Assembly (NCBI GenBank): GCA_037833965.1
Contig: AP031355.1
Coordinates: forward strand, 20,051,501-20,115,500
Length of the DNA: 64,000 bases
Origin: Marchantia polymorpha subsp. ruderalis
Lineage: Eukaryota; Streptophyta; Marchantiopsida; Marchantiales; Marchantiaceae
Direction of reading: 5' to 3'
In this document: positions 43,749 through 54,339 of the stretch, piece after piece
Position numbering within the stretch: position 1 is the first letter of the stretch
Layout of the letters: each line of letters starts with the position of its first letter
Notes under the pieces: model-generated
What the model was told of the DNA's origin: nothing
The model's database searches: none
The model's input: only the letters and a program-made list of their open reading frames with translations
Translations under genes and position numbers: made by a program

Positions 43749-43862
43749 ACGGGCGAGCCTCCACGGACGGACGAGCCTCCACGGACGGGCGAGCCTCCAC
43801 GGACTGACGAGCCTCTACGGACGGGCGAGCCTCCACGGACGGGCGAGCCTCCACGGACGGAC
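43749..43862. repeat. 18-bp minisatellite (GCGAGCCTCCACGGACGG), about 6 units
   Basis: Tandem units with variants at the last positions. The length is a multiple of 3, so the 79-codon frame at 43708-43947 is an artefact of the repeat. Confidence 0.85.
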
Positions 43863-44491
43863 ACCTGCGCACGGACGCGGACGCCTGCGGATAGGAGAAC
43901 GCCTTCGGCGGGAGAGTAAAAACCGTCATAACTTTCTCAATTCTTAACGGTTTGACTTAGTTAGGGTCTTGTTGGAAAGACCTCGCGACGCTCGTTCTAA
44001 CGAGACCAAGAACTCTTGGAACGGATAAGGTGTCACTGAGTTATGAGCGTCGAAAGCAGCTGTCATGGTTAGAAGAGAGGCCTTCGGCGTTAACAGTGAG
44101 AGGGGCCTTCGGCCCAAGGCGGCCTGCGAGTAGGCGGCTTGCGTGTAGGACGCGTGGGACCCACAGTCCTCGGATTTTGGAGAAGAAATTTTGGCCTAGG
44201 TTCCGAGATCTTGCGGGGCCCATATCTTTGCGATGGACGGTCCGATGGATCTGAAATTTTGTGGGACCGTTGATCTCGGCCGGCCACGCATGCCTGCAAA
44301 TTTTCAGCCTCAGATCTTGGGTGGGAAGGCACTGGCGGCTCTGTACAGTAGGCTTAGGATTCAGATTTAGGGTTAGGGTTAGATTTAGGTTGTAAGTTAG
44401 AGGGGAAGGCAGCCGCCGACTCCTCAGGTGTAGGATCTGTTGCGGCTCGCACCATGGCAGTGCAGTGTAGTGTTAGTTAGGACTTAGAAGG

Positions 44492-44499
44492 TATAAAAT
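44492..44499 (+). promoter_or_regulatory. TATA box of element D
   Basis: TATAAAAT at the position equivalent to the TATA boxes of the other LTRs. The following hairpin is CCAGGC-GTTTT-GCCTGG (44504-44520), in which one base pair has changed on both sides relative to the other copies. Confidence 0.6.
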
Positions 44500-45464
44500 A
44501 GTTCCAGGCGTTTTGCCTGGGATTCTTTCCCAAACTCATAAGTGCAGATCAGGAACCCATTTCCTCTGCGTGTTTGTGGCCTTGAGTTCTGTCACCACGC
44601 ACGAGGAGTTACAACTTAGCGTTCCGCATTTTGTAGCTGAAGGCCTTCGGCCGAATGTTCAGAGCTAGCACATTGGTTAGAGACTTGAGTAGTTCGGATC
44701 TGCACCTGCGGGTGACTGCCGATGCTTAGAGCCAGTGACTAGTTAGATACTTGAGCAGTTTCGCCCCTACACCTTCGAGTGTTTCTTTCTGATTGTACTC
44801 CTTCGGGATTTTTCCCCTGAATGCCAAAGTGAAGTTTTGCTACTTCGTGTAAGCCTTGGTTGTAAATTCAGGTTACGCTGTAGCAGGTGCCTTCAGGGTA
44901 ACCCCTGTAGTATTTCTGGGAATGACAAGTGCCTGAGAATTCAAACTCTTCAATAGACTGTTGTTGTGTTACTGGAATGTTTCACAGTGAGTACTTCAGT
45001 GCGGACCTGTGTTCTCTGCTCGTTTTGTGAGTTGAAAGTGTTGTTCACCGCGTATGAGTGAGTTCGATCCGAAGTAGGCAGTCCAAACCGGGTTTCCTAC
45101 ACTAGCAGCAAGCTAGTGGAAGTGTTGTAAAAGCCGGAGTTGGGAGTCACTACCCGCAGCTTCGCTGAGTGTACTCTTGAGAGACTTTCCCCCTGAAATC
45201 TTGAGTAGAGGTCCTAACGGATCTCTGGGTTGTGTTTCTGTAGTTTCAGGTGTGTGTGTGTGTGTGTTACGCTGCACTGTGCGACCTCCGAGTGCGCTCC
45301 GAGTGGACACTTGCAGTATTTCTGGGAGTGACAGTCGCCTGAGAATTCAAACTCCTCAATAGTCTGTTAAACGTGACACTTTGTACCCTGTGTGTTCCTC
45401 TGTCCCTGTGGGTTCGACCTTTCTACCACTATATTGCAGTTTTAGCCTTTAGTGGGTTATTACA

Positions 45465-45527
45465 ATATTTACGGTTGAAGTCTTACGACTCTTGATTTCG
45501 AGATGATGTCTCTAATGTCTAGATGCA
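45465..45527. repeat. Host fragment between D and C (unit 2, block U)
   Basis: Begins with ATATT (right duplication of D), matches 11772-11833 and 63594-63655, and ends with ATGCA (45523-45527), the left duplication of C. Confidence 0.85.
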
Positions 45528-48500
45528 TGTGGTAACACACTTTTTGTTTTTTTTTGCAGAATTTAAACAATTTTAGAAAACTAGTACCGAAGCAATGTTT
45601 GTAGTTAGAAAAGGGTACGTTAAAAAGAGTGGATTGATGAGATCGTCACGAGGACACGAAGAATCACGTAGTCGGATGTACCAACGCCAATGTCTTCGGC
45701 GCCTTCGGCAAAAGCTCCTTTTCTGAGGTGTCTCTACTCACGCGCCTCCAGCGTATAAGGAAGCTACGCTTCCGGCGCAGACACCTCAGGAGGAGGTTTT
45801 GCTAAAGACGTCAGGAGAAGGGCCCGGACCTCTGAAGGCGTCCGACCATGAGTGTGCCTTCGACGATGCGCCGCTGGCACGGAAGGGGAAAACCTTCATA
45901 ACGATCAGAATACACAGTAGATCCAGTTGGTTGAAGTCGCATTAGAAAGAGCTCGGGACGCTCGCCCTAACGAGCCCAAGAGCGTCCGAGATGGATCAGG
46001 GACGGAGAAGTTATGAGCGTCGGAAAACTCATAGCCGGACATGCGCCGTTCGCGCTAGGGTTCACAGCCGGAAAGGATTCCCGTACGCCCTCGGCGATGC
46101 GCCTTCGGCGGAATCACGCGCTCATAGGAGGAAACCAACTCAGAGTCGGAAGCGCCTTTGGCGGCTGTTCATGGAAGGAAAGCGCCGGTCGGATGTACGC
46201 CTCCGACGTGGCGCTAACGGCCGGATGCGCTGGCATGAGTTGCGCTGGCGGATATGCGCCGGCAGCAATGGACGAGGCATAAAGGACAAGATAAGCGGTA
46301 CGACTGCGCGCCGGCGTAATTCGCTCCGACTAGATGTGCGCCTCCAGCAAGGTGCCGACGGATAAGGAACGCACCAGCGGCGACACGCCTCCGGTGATGG
46401 ACGGGTTAGGGAAAGACAACATGGCCGACGTATACCCTGCGGCGGACTCGAGTCCGGAAGGTGGCGGCGGCGGGAGAATTCAACATTCACGCATGCGAAT
46501 GCGCGCAGTGCGGAGACGTGAATTCGCGCATGCAAAGGGCGAACCGTTAGACCGTATAGCCGGCTGCGTACGTTGTAACCAGTAAGAACGTTGGACGTTC
46601 TTGAAATCGGAGAAGAAAAGACTGCGCTCCAGTCTCATTCTCTCATTCTTGATTTTGCGATTTCCAGTTTCCAAGATTACGCGCAAGAGCGGAGCGACCT
46701 GCAGTGAGAGGAGAGAGTGCGGAGACGAGTTGCGCAAGGATCTTGACAGACCTTGGAGAGAATTGCGAGTAGCGATCTTGAGCGTGACCGCAGAGAGAGT
46801 GAGCAGTCAGTGCTTGAGCGGCCGACGCGCAGTGGCGATTGTGAGAGAGCGAGCGAAAGGGAGAACGTTTGTGTGTGCAGGCAACGCAATGTCGAAGGTT
46901 CCCCAGCTGCGAGTGTCTCCATTCAGGGTGCCGCAGATCGGTCTACGCGCATTTCAAGATGTGCTGCTGAGGCTGAAGTTCGATGAAGCTCGACATGTCC
47001 GGAGATGGTGCGCGAGTATCTGCAGGAGAGACACAAGCCCTCTCGCGGATTCCGTCCACATCCAGAAAGATGGGACATTTGCAACTGGGCGCAGGTGTTG
47101 GGCAGGTGTGCCGGCGAGGAAGGGGATCTCCTCTTCGAGGCCGATAGCGTGAAGGTGTCCCAGGAGGAAGAAATCTCCTACAATGAGCTCTTCAAAGTTG
47201 CCAGGCATCCCAAGAACGGTTTCCGGACACGGGATTACAAAGATCGATTGCGGAGAAATGTCGCGACTGCATTGCTGCAGATATTGCAGCCGACCAAGAC
47301 CGCTTACATGCATGGTTGGCAGGTAGAATTTGTGGAGCTAGTGTTGTCAGGAGCTCCAGTGCATTGGGCACGGCTCCTGTGGAAGGTGACGCGCCAACAT
47401 GCGCAAGAAGAGAAAGGAGGAACCCTCAATCATCTATCGCCTTACTTGATCGTGTTTTATCGGGCGATGAGATGTTTGACAAATGCTGAGAAAACACGGT
47501 TTCCGCAGCTGACCCGGAACTATCCAGGTAGATATTCGAGGGAGGCCGAAGTAGACACGGATCCGGACGAGGAACCTGCCAGTACGCCTCCGGCTCCGGC
47601 TCCAGCAAGAGCAGCAGAAGAACGTCGAAGTGAGCGCATTCCGCGAAAGCGGAAGTGGGATGAGAGACCTGAGGACAAGCAGCCGGAAGTGCCAGCTGCG
47701 CCGACTCGTGGTTGGCCCACCCCCGAGCCTCACAGTCGACCAAAACAGAGGGCACGCAAAATGCCAACTGAGACTGAAGAGACCGGGCGAACTCCGACCC
47801 GGCGGAATCTCACACAGGAGGAGATAATCGCGCAGATTCTAGGGAAGACGACAACTACCTCTGCACAGAAGGCACCAAGGCCTTCGGGAGGAGATGGACG
47901 GACTGACAGTCGGCCGACTACGAGTCGGACGACTGAAGGCCGACAAGCGGAAGGAAGGCCAACTGAACGGCGCGTTGAACCGGACCGCAGGCCGGAAGCA
48001 GAAGAGAGTTTGGCTGACGAGCCAACAACCCTCAGAGGGTCGTCCTTGGCGGAAGGCACTTCTGGGAAAACGCCACCAGCAAGCAGGCCAAGTGGAGTCA
48101 AGACGCGTAGGGTGTATCCGACTCCCAGTCGGACAACTGCTGGTCGGCCGACTGCGAGTCGGACAACAGAGAGTCGGCCGGATTCGCCGACTGCGAGACG
48201 GACGGGGCCGACGACCAGTGTGCGGACGCCTTGGCCGGACGCACCTTCAGCGAAGACACCTTCCGCGCAGATTGCGCCGAAAGGGCAGGCAGCAGAAGCG
48301 GGCGGTGCAAAAGTGACAAGAGTCACTGCGGCGTCGACCCCTTCGGAGACCGAAGATCGAGCCGGAACAGGGGCTCAAGCAGTGGGATCTCCCACTGCCC
48401 TGGATATTTTAGCAGGCAGTGGAGCAGCAGTCGCAGCGGAAGCTGCTGCGCGCCACAGTTCCAAGGAGTCGCCAAGGGATTCGGTGGCGACTGAAATCCT

Positions 48501-50580
48501 CGAGACTGAGGATGAGACGAGCTCGGAAGAGCAGGAAGCGGATTCGGTGCAGAAAACGCCAACAGGGGTGTTGTGCGAACAAATAGTTCCACTCCTGCGA
48601 TATCTGGATCGCAAGACATCCAAGTACGCGGGTACTGGAAAACCGCAGTCTTATGTGGAGACTATCAGGCGAAGGACGAGGAGCAAGGTGGCAAGATGGG
48701 CCTCTAGGTGCCAAGTATATGTGGATAGGAACACCGCCCTCCGACAACACCTGGCGGTCACACAGAAGCTATACCAAGCTTTGCAGCAGCAGAGGAAGGA
48801 TGCGGCGACGAAAAGTCAGGCGGATGCCGAGCTAATGCGGGCAAAGATCGAGTCGGAATTGCAGGAAGAGCGGAGACAAAACCACGTCCTAGCAGCCGAG
48901 CTTGCGCGCCAGACGCGCGCCTTAGAAGAAAGTCAAAGAGCCCGCAAGGAGGATGAGGAGTTGTTGCGCAACTTGCAATCCGAGTGCTCGGATTTGAGGG
49001 CACAACGTGCGGAAGCAGAAATGCAGCTAGCAGAGGTGGAGAGCAGCTGCAGGGCGCGAGGAGAGTTGGCGACACGGGTGACTCGTTGTCTAAAAGGATA
49101 CGCCCATTGGGAGATGGCAGCTCAAGAGAGGATCACACTCAGGGAGTTCGAGCTTCGGGCGGCGGCATTGACGGAGGGTGACAGTCGGAGTCGGCGGCGA
49201 GTGGCGAGGAAATTAGAAACCTTCTTGTGGTAACACACTTTTTGTTTTTTTTGCAGAATTTAAACAATTTTAGAAAACTAGTACCAAAGCAGTGTTTGTA
49301 GCTAGAGAAGGGTACGCTAAATAGAGTGGATTGATGAGATCGTCACGAGGGCACAACGAATCACGTAGTCGGATGTACCAACGCCAACGTCTTCGGCGCC
49401 TTCGGCAAAAGCTCCTTTTTGAGGTATCTCTACTCACGCGCCTCTAGCGTATAAGGAAGCTACGCTTCCGGCGCAGACACCTCAGGAGGAGGTTTTGCTA
49501 AAGAGGTCAGGAGAAGGGCCCGGACCTCTAAAGGCATCCGACCATGAGTGCGCCTTCGGCGAAGCGCCGCTAGCGCGGAAAGGGAAAACCTTCATAACAA
49601 TCGGGATACACGGTAGATCCAGTTGGTTGAAGTTGCATTAGAAAGAGCTCGGGACGCTCGTTCTAACGAGTCCAAGAGCGCCGGAGATGGATCAGGAATG
49701 GAGAAGTTATGAGCGTCGGAAAACTCGTAGCCGGACATGCGCCGTTCGCGCTAGGGTTCACAGCCGGAAAGGATTCCCGTACGCCCTCGGCGATGCGCCT
49801 TCGGCGGAATCACGCGCTCACAGGAGGAAACCAACTCAGAGTCGGAAGCGCCCTTGGCAGCTGTTCATGGAAGGAAAGCGCCGGTCGGATGTACGCCTCC
49901 GACGTGGCGCTGACGGCCGGATGCGCTGGCATGAGTTGCGCTGACGGATATGCGCTGGCAGCAACGGACGAGGCATAAAGGACAAAATAGGCGGTACGAC
50001 TGCGCGCCGGCGTAATTCGCTCCGGCTGGATGTGCGCCTCCAGCAAGGCGCCGACGGATAATGAACGCACCAGCAGCGACACGCCTCCGGAGAAGGGCGG
50101 GTTAGGAAAAGACAACAGGGCCGACGTATACCCTGCAGCGGACTCGAGTCCGGAAGGTGGCGGCGGCGGGAGAATTCAACGTTTAAGCATGCGAATGCGC
50201 GCAATGCGGAGACGTGAATTCGCGCATGCAAAGGGCGAACCGTTAAGCCGTATAGCCGGCTGCGTACGTTGCAACCAGTAAGAACGTTGGACGTTCTTGA
50301 AATCGGAGAAGAAAAGACTGCGCTCCAGTCTCATTCTCTCATTCTTGACTTTGCAATTTCCAGTTCCAAGATTACGCGCAAGGGCGGAGCGACCTGCAGT
50401 GAGAGTAGAGAGTGCGGAGACGAGTTGCACAAGGATCTTGGCGGACCTTGAAAGAATTGGGAGTAGCAATCTTGAACGAGCGCAGAGAGAGTGAGCAGTC
50501 AGTGCTTGAGTGGCCGACGCGCAGTGGCGATTGTGAGAGAGTGAGCGAAAGGGAGAACGTTTGTGTGTGCAGGCAACGCA

Positions 50581-53136
50581 ATGTCGAAGGTTCCCCAACT
50601 GCGAGTGTCTCCACTCAGGGTGCCGCAGATCGGTCTACGCGCATTTCAAGATGTGCTGACGAGGCTGAAGCTCGATTTTCTCCTCTGGGGGTGGAATTGG
50701 ACGTGTCCGGAGATGGTGCGCGAGTATCTGCAAGAGAGACACAAGCCTTCTCGCGGATTTCGCCCACACCCAGAGAGATGGGAAATTTGCAATTGGGCGC
50801 AGGTGTTGGGCAGGTGTGCCGGCGAGGAAGGGGATCTCCTCTTCGAGGCCGACAGCGTGAAAGTGTCCCAGGAGGAAGAAGTCTCTTACAATGAGCTCTT
50901 CAAGGTGGCTAGACATCCCAAGAACGGTTTCCGGACTCGGGATTACAAGGATCGATTGCGGAGGAATGTCGCGACAGCATTGCTGCAGATATTGCAGCCG
51001 ACCAAGACCGCTTACATGCATGGTTGGCAGGTAGAGTTCGTGGAGCTAGTGTTGTCAGGAGCTCCGGTGCATTGGGCACGGCTCCTGTGGAAGGTGACGC
51101 GCCAACATGCGCAAGAAGAGAGGGGAGGAACGCTCAATCATCTATCGCCTTACTTAATCGTGTTTTACCGGGCGATGGGATGTTTGACGAATGCTGAGAA
51201 AACTCGGTTTCCGCAGCTGAGCCGGTCTTATCCAGGTAGATATTCGAGGGAGGCCGAAGTAGACACGGATCCGGACGAGGAACCTGCCAGTACGCCTCCG
51301 GCTCCGGCTCCAGCCAGAGCAGCAGAAGAACGTCGAAGTGAGCGCATTCCGCGCAAGCGGAAGTGGGATGAGAGACCTGAGGACAGGCAGCCGGAAGTAC
51401 CAGCTGCGCCGACTCGTGGTCGGCCCACCCCCGAGCCTCACAGTCGACCAAAACAGAGGGCACGCAGAATGCCAACTGTTACTGAGGAGACCAGGCGAAC
51501 TCCGACCCGGCGGAATCTCACACAGGAAGAGATAATCGCTCAGATTCTAGGGAAGACGGCAGATACCTCTGCACAGAAGGCACCACGGCCTTCGGGAGGA
51601 GATGGACGGGCTGACAGCCGGCCGACTGCGAGTCGGATGACTGAAGGTCGACAAGCGGAAGGAAGGCCAACTGAACGGCGCGTTGAACCGGACAGCAGGC
51701 CGGAAGCAGAAGAGAGTTTGGCTGACGAGCCAACAATCCTCAAAGGGTCGTCTTCGGCGGAAGGCACTTCTGGAAGAACGCCCCCAACAAGCAGGCCAAG
51801 TGGAGTCAAGACGCGCAGGGTGTATCCGACTCCCAGTCGGACAACTGCTGGTCGGCCGACTGCGAGTCGGACAACAGAGAGTCAGCCGGATTCGCCGACT
51901 GCGAGACGGATGGGGCCAACGACCAGTGTGCGGACGCCTTCGGCGGACGCACCTTCAGCAAGGACACCTTCCGCGCAGATTGCGCCGGAAGGACAGGCAG
52001 CAGGAGCGGGCGGTGCAAGAGTGACAAAAGTCACTGCGGCGTCGACCCCTTCACAAACCGAAGATCGAGCCGGAACAGGGGCTCAAGCAGTGGGATCTTC
52101 CACTGCCCTGGATATTTTAGCAGGCAGTGGAGCAGCAGTCGCAGCGGAAGCTGCTGCGCGCCACAGTTCCAGGGAGTCGCCAAGGGATTCGGTGGCGACT
52201 GAGATCCTCGAGACTGAGGATGAGACGAGCTCGGAAGAGCAAGAAGAGGATTCGGTGCAGAAAACGCCAACAGGGGTGCTGTGCGAACAGATAGTTCCAC
52301 TCCTGCGATATCTGGATCGCAAGACATCCAAATACGCAAGTGCCTTAAAACCGCAGTCTTATGTGGAGACTATCAGGCGAAGGACGAGGATCAAGGTGGC
52401 AAAGTGGGCCTCTAGTTGCCAAGTATATGTGGAAAGGAACACCGCCCTCCGACAACACCTGGCGGTCACCCAGAAGCTGTACCAAGCCTTGCAGCAGCAG
52501 AAGGAGGATGCGGCGACGAAGAGTCAGGCGGAGGCCGACTTAATACGGGCAAAGATCGAGTCGGAACTGCAGGAGGAGCGGAGACAGAACAAAGTCCTAG
52601 CAGCCGAGCTTGCGCGCCAGACGCGCGCCTTAGAGGAAAGTCAAAGAGCCCGCAAGGAGGATGAGGAGTTGTTGTGCAACTTGCAAACCGAGTGCTCGGA
52701 TTTGAGGGCACAACGTGCGGGATTAGAAATGCAGCTGGCCGAGGTGGAGAGCAGCTGCAGGGCACGAGGAGAGTTGGCGGCACGGGTGACTCGTTGTCTA
52801 AACGGATACACCCATTGGGAGGTGGCAGCTCAAGAGAGGGTTACACTCCGGGAGTTCGAGCTTCGGGCGGCGGCCTTGACGGAAGGTGACAGTCGGAGTC
52901 GGCGGCGAGTGGCGCGAAAATTAGAAACCTTCTTGTCGGGTGCGCGCGACACTATGGCGCACTTGCAGTCGGAAGTCACCACAGCGCTCCGACGCCTGGG
53001 GTTACGCAGCCGGTCGGAAGACTGGCAAGGTAGAGACAGTAAGCGGAGCAGTCCGGCGCGCAGGAGGCGCAGCACCGGATCTGCTGAGTGCAGTAGAGTA
53101 GTTTGGTTTCGCGCAGATGCTGCGAGTGGTAGATAG
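50581..53136 (+). CDS. LTR-embedded 851-aa ORF, solo LTR E (intact)
   Basis: Complete frame from the ATG at 50581 to the stop at 53136. The GTG at 50563 is in frame but not needed. Domains: conserved N-terminal domain 1-225 (FLLWGWNW, PEMVREYL, RDYKDRLRR, GGTLNHLSPYLI); Pro/Thr/Ser/Arg-rich linker with NLS-like RIPRKRKW at 255-262; coiled coil about 620-735; Arg/Ser-rich C-terminus. It differs from the F copies by a few dozen residues, mostly in the linker, and keeps the same length. As part of a solo LTR it no longer belongs to a mobile element, but could still supply protein to relatives such as F if expressed. Function unknown: possibly a nuclear, self-associating accessory protein, which is inference from the coiled coil and basic patch only. 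Confidence 0.88.
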   Translation: MSKVPQLRVSPLRVPQIGLRAFQDVLTRLKLDFLLWGWNWTCPEMVREYLQERHKPSRGFRPHPERWEICNWAQVLGRCAGEEGDLLFEADSVKVSQEEEVSYNELFKVARHPKNGFRTRDYKDRLRRNVATALLQILQPTKTAYMHGWQVEFVELVLSGAPVHWARLLWKVTRQHAQEERGGTLNHLSPYLIVFYRAMGCLTNAEKTRFPQLSRSYPGRYSREAEVDTDPDEEPASTPPAPAPARAAEERRSERIPRKRKWDERPEDRQPEVPAAPTRGRPTPEPHSRPKQRARRMPTVTEETRRTPTRRNLTQEEIIAQILGKTADTSAQKAPRPSGGDGRADSRPTASRMTEGRQAEGRPTERRVEPDSRPEAEESLADEPTILKGSSSAEGTSGRTPPTSRPSGVKTRRVYPTPSRTTAGRPTASRTTESQPDSPTARRMGPTTSVRTPSADAPSARTPSAQIAPEGQAAGAGGARVTKVTAASTPSQTEDRAGTGAQAVGSSTALDILAGSGAAVAAEAAARHSSRESPRDSVATEILETEDETSSEEQEEDSVQKTPTGVLCEQIVPLLRYLDRKTSKYASALKPQSYVETIRRRTRIKVAKWASSCQVYVERNTALRQHLAVTQKLYQALQQQKEDAATKSQAEADLIRAKIESELQEERRQNKVLAAELARQTRALEESQRARKEDEELLCNLQTECSDLRAQRAGLEMQLAEVESSCRARGELAARVTRCLNGYTHWEVAAQERVTLREFELRAAALTEGDSRSRRRVARKLETFLSGARDTMAHLQSEVTTALRRLGLRSRSEDWQGRDSKRSSPARRRRSTGSAECSRVVWFRADAASGR

Positions 53137-53169
53137 GATAGCGTAGTGCTAGTTAGGATCTTTTAAGAG

Positions 53170-53198
53170 TATAAAGTAGATCAAGGCGTTTTGCCTTG
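53170..53198 (+). promoter_or_regulatory. TATA box and adjacent hairpin, LTR E
   Basis: TATAAAG at 53170-53176, then CAAGGC (53182-53187), loop GTTTT, GCCTTG (53193-53198). The start site would be expected around 53200, so the hairpin is either core-promoter DNA or, if transcription starts earlier, the 5' end of the RNA. Confidence 0.6.
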
Positions 53199-53335
53199 GG
53201 ACTCTTCCAGTTTCGGAAGTGCAGATCAGGAACTCACTTTCTTAGCGTGTTTGTGCATTTTGGTCCTGGCACCACGTAGAGAAGCTGCAGCATAGCGAAG
53301 TTACCGTATGTTGTAGTTGAAGGCCTTCGGCTGAA

Positions 53336-53441
53336 TGTTCAGAGCTAGTACCCGGTTAGAGACTTGAGTAGTGCGGATCTGCACCTGCGGGTGATTTCTG
53401 ATACTCAGAGCCGGCTGCGAGTTAGATACTTGAACAGTTCC
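53336..53441 (+). repeat. Internal duplication in R-U5 leader (LTR E)
   Basis: Two imperfect direct repeats: TTCAGAGCTAGTACCCGGTTAGAGACTT and a second starting CTCAGAGCCGGCTGCG followed by GTTAGATACTTGA, about 70 bp apart. The pair is kept in every LTR copy, including the divergent D (about 44660-44760), so this leader part is among the best-conserved non-coding regions of the family. Confidence 0.55.
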
Positions 53442-53840
53442 CCCTTACTCCTTCGAGTGACATATCCTGATTGTACTCCTACGGGAAGTTTCCCCTGAAT
53501 GCCAATGTGAAGTTTCATTACTTCGTGTAAACCTTGGTTTGTAATTCAGGTTGTGTGTGTGTTACTGGATCGTGTTTTCAGTAAGTTCTCAGTCGGGTCT
53601 GCACTCCCTGCGTTTTGTGTGATAGTCGAGGGTGACGTCCACGGCGTACGTAGAGGCTTCGTTCCGAAGTGAGAAGTCCAGTCCGGGTACCCCCGCTAGT
53701 TCCTGGCGGAAGGGCAGTAAAAGCCGGAGTGGGAGGCACTTCCTGCAGAACCTCTGAGTGAACTTGCGAGACACTTTCCTCCTGAAATCCGAAGCGGAGG
53801 TCCTGACCGACCTCCGAGTTGTGCTTTTTGCCAGTTTCAG

Positions 53841-53857
53841 GTGTGTGTGTGTGTGTT
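53841..53857 (+). repeat. TG microsatellite in U5 (LTR E)
   Basis: (GT)n of about 16 bp. The equivalent in C is longer (about 55005-55026), and D has one at about 45251-45267. Length varies between copies, as expected for a microsatellite. Confidence 0.85.
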
Positions 53858-54332
53858 GAGTGACCAAGCTGTACCGTGCATCCTCCGAGCATCCTCCGAG
53901 TTGAGATCCTCCTCCGAGTCGAGCCTCCGAGTCGAGCACTGCAGTATTTCTGGGAGTGACAGTCGCCTAGAATTCAAACTCTACCAAAAGTCTGTTAAAT
54001 GTGACACTTTTACTCTGTGTGTTGCCTCTGTCCCTGTGGGTTCGATCTTTTTACCACCATACTGCAGTTTTAGCCTTTGGTGGGTTATTACACTTCTTGT
54101 CGGGTGCGCGCGACACTATGGCGCACTTAGAGTCGGAAGTCACTACAGCGCTCCGACGCCTGGGGTTGCGCAGCCGGTCGGAAGACTGGCAAGGTAGAGA
54201 CAGCGAGCGGAGCAGTCCGGCGCGCAGGAGGCGCAGCACCGGATCAGCCGAGTGCAGTAGAATAGTTTGGTTTTGCGCAGATGCTGCGAGTAGTAGATAG
54301 GATAGCGTAGTGCTAGTTAGGATCTTTGAGGG

Positions 54333-54339
54333 TATAAAG
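54333..54339 (+). promoter_or_regulatory. TATA box of LTR C
   Basis: TATAAAG about 32 bp after the end of the C ORF, in the part of C that lies beyond E, followed by the same CAAGGC-GTTTT-GCCTTG hairpin. Confidence 0.55.

Larger units (their letters stand above)
40779..45464 (+). mobile_element. Element D: divergent, recombinant LTR (4.7 kb)
   Basis: Plus-strand relative with ends TGTGGTACCCC...GGTTATTACA and a perfect 5-bp duplication ATATT (40774-40778, 45465-45469). Its R-U5 part and the ORF N-terminal domain align with the other LTRs, while its U3 is strongly diverged. A second complete LTR start (TGTGGTAACCC) lies inside at 43367, cutting the ORF, but only one LTR end exists, at 45464. 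D therefore looks like an LTR that took a second LTR and then lost the intervening part by recombination. Confidence 0.8.
43367..45464 (+). mobile_element. Second LTR start inside D, joined to D's R-U5
   Basis: TGTGGTAACCC at 43367 begins a second, distinct LTR. The next kilobase has no ORF homologue but holds two inverted-repeat blocks (43625, 43970), an 18-bp minisatellite and GCCTTCGGC hairpins, and resembles element G in antisense. From about 44440 it matches the post-ORF region of the other LTRs: TATA box, hairpin, R-U5, TG-repeat and terminal GGTTATTACA. Confidence 0.7.
49226..54092 (+). mobile_element. Solo LTR E, nested in C
   Basis: Plus-strand LTR of 4,867 bp, exactly the length of F's LTRs, from TGTGGTAACAC to GGTTATTACA, with perfect target duplication CTTCT (49221-49225, 54093-54097) inside the ORF of C. 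No internal region, so a solo LTR. It is closer to F than C or B is. U3 upstream of the ORF (49226-50580) holds only hairpin repeats; R-U5 is 53200-54092. Confidence 0.95.
46889..54300 (+). pseudogene. LTR-embedded ORF of copy C, broken
   Basis: The ATG at 46889 is followed by about 30 normal codons. A net 16-bp loss near 46980 (the FLLWGWNW region) then shifts the frame, and translation would stop near 47152. The original frame is open again from 47005 to 49225, covering the rest of the N-terminal domain, the linker and most of the coiled coil. Solo LTR E interrupts it at 49226, and the last 67 or so codons continue at 54098-54300 after E. The loss site contains the near-repeat TGAAGTTCGATGAAGCTCGA, suggesting a slippage or repair event. 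The frame being otherwise open suggests recent decay. Confidence 0.85.

Noticed and set aside
43708-43947. 79-codon ORF with GRASLHG repeats
   Set aside because: It is only the 18-bp minisatellite read in frame.
43367-45464. Independent solo LTR nested in D
   Set aside because: Its left flank is ACCTA but its right flank is ATATT, the duplication of the outer element, so it does not have its own pair of target duplications; a recombination product is preferred.
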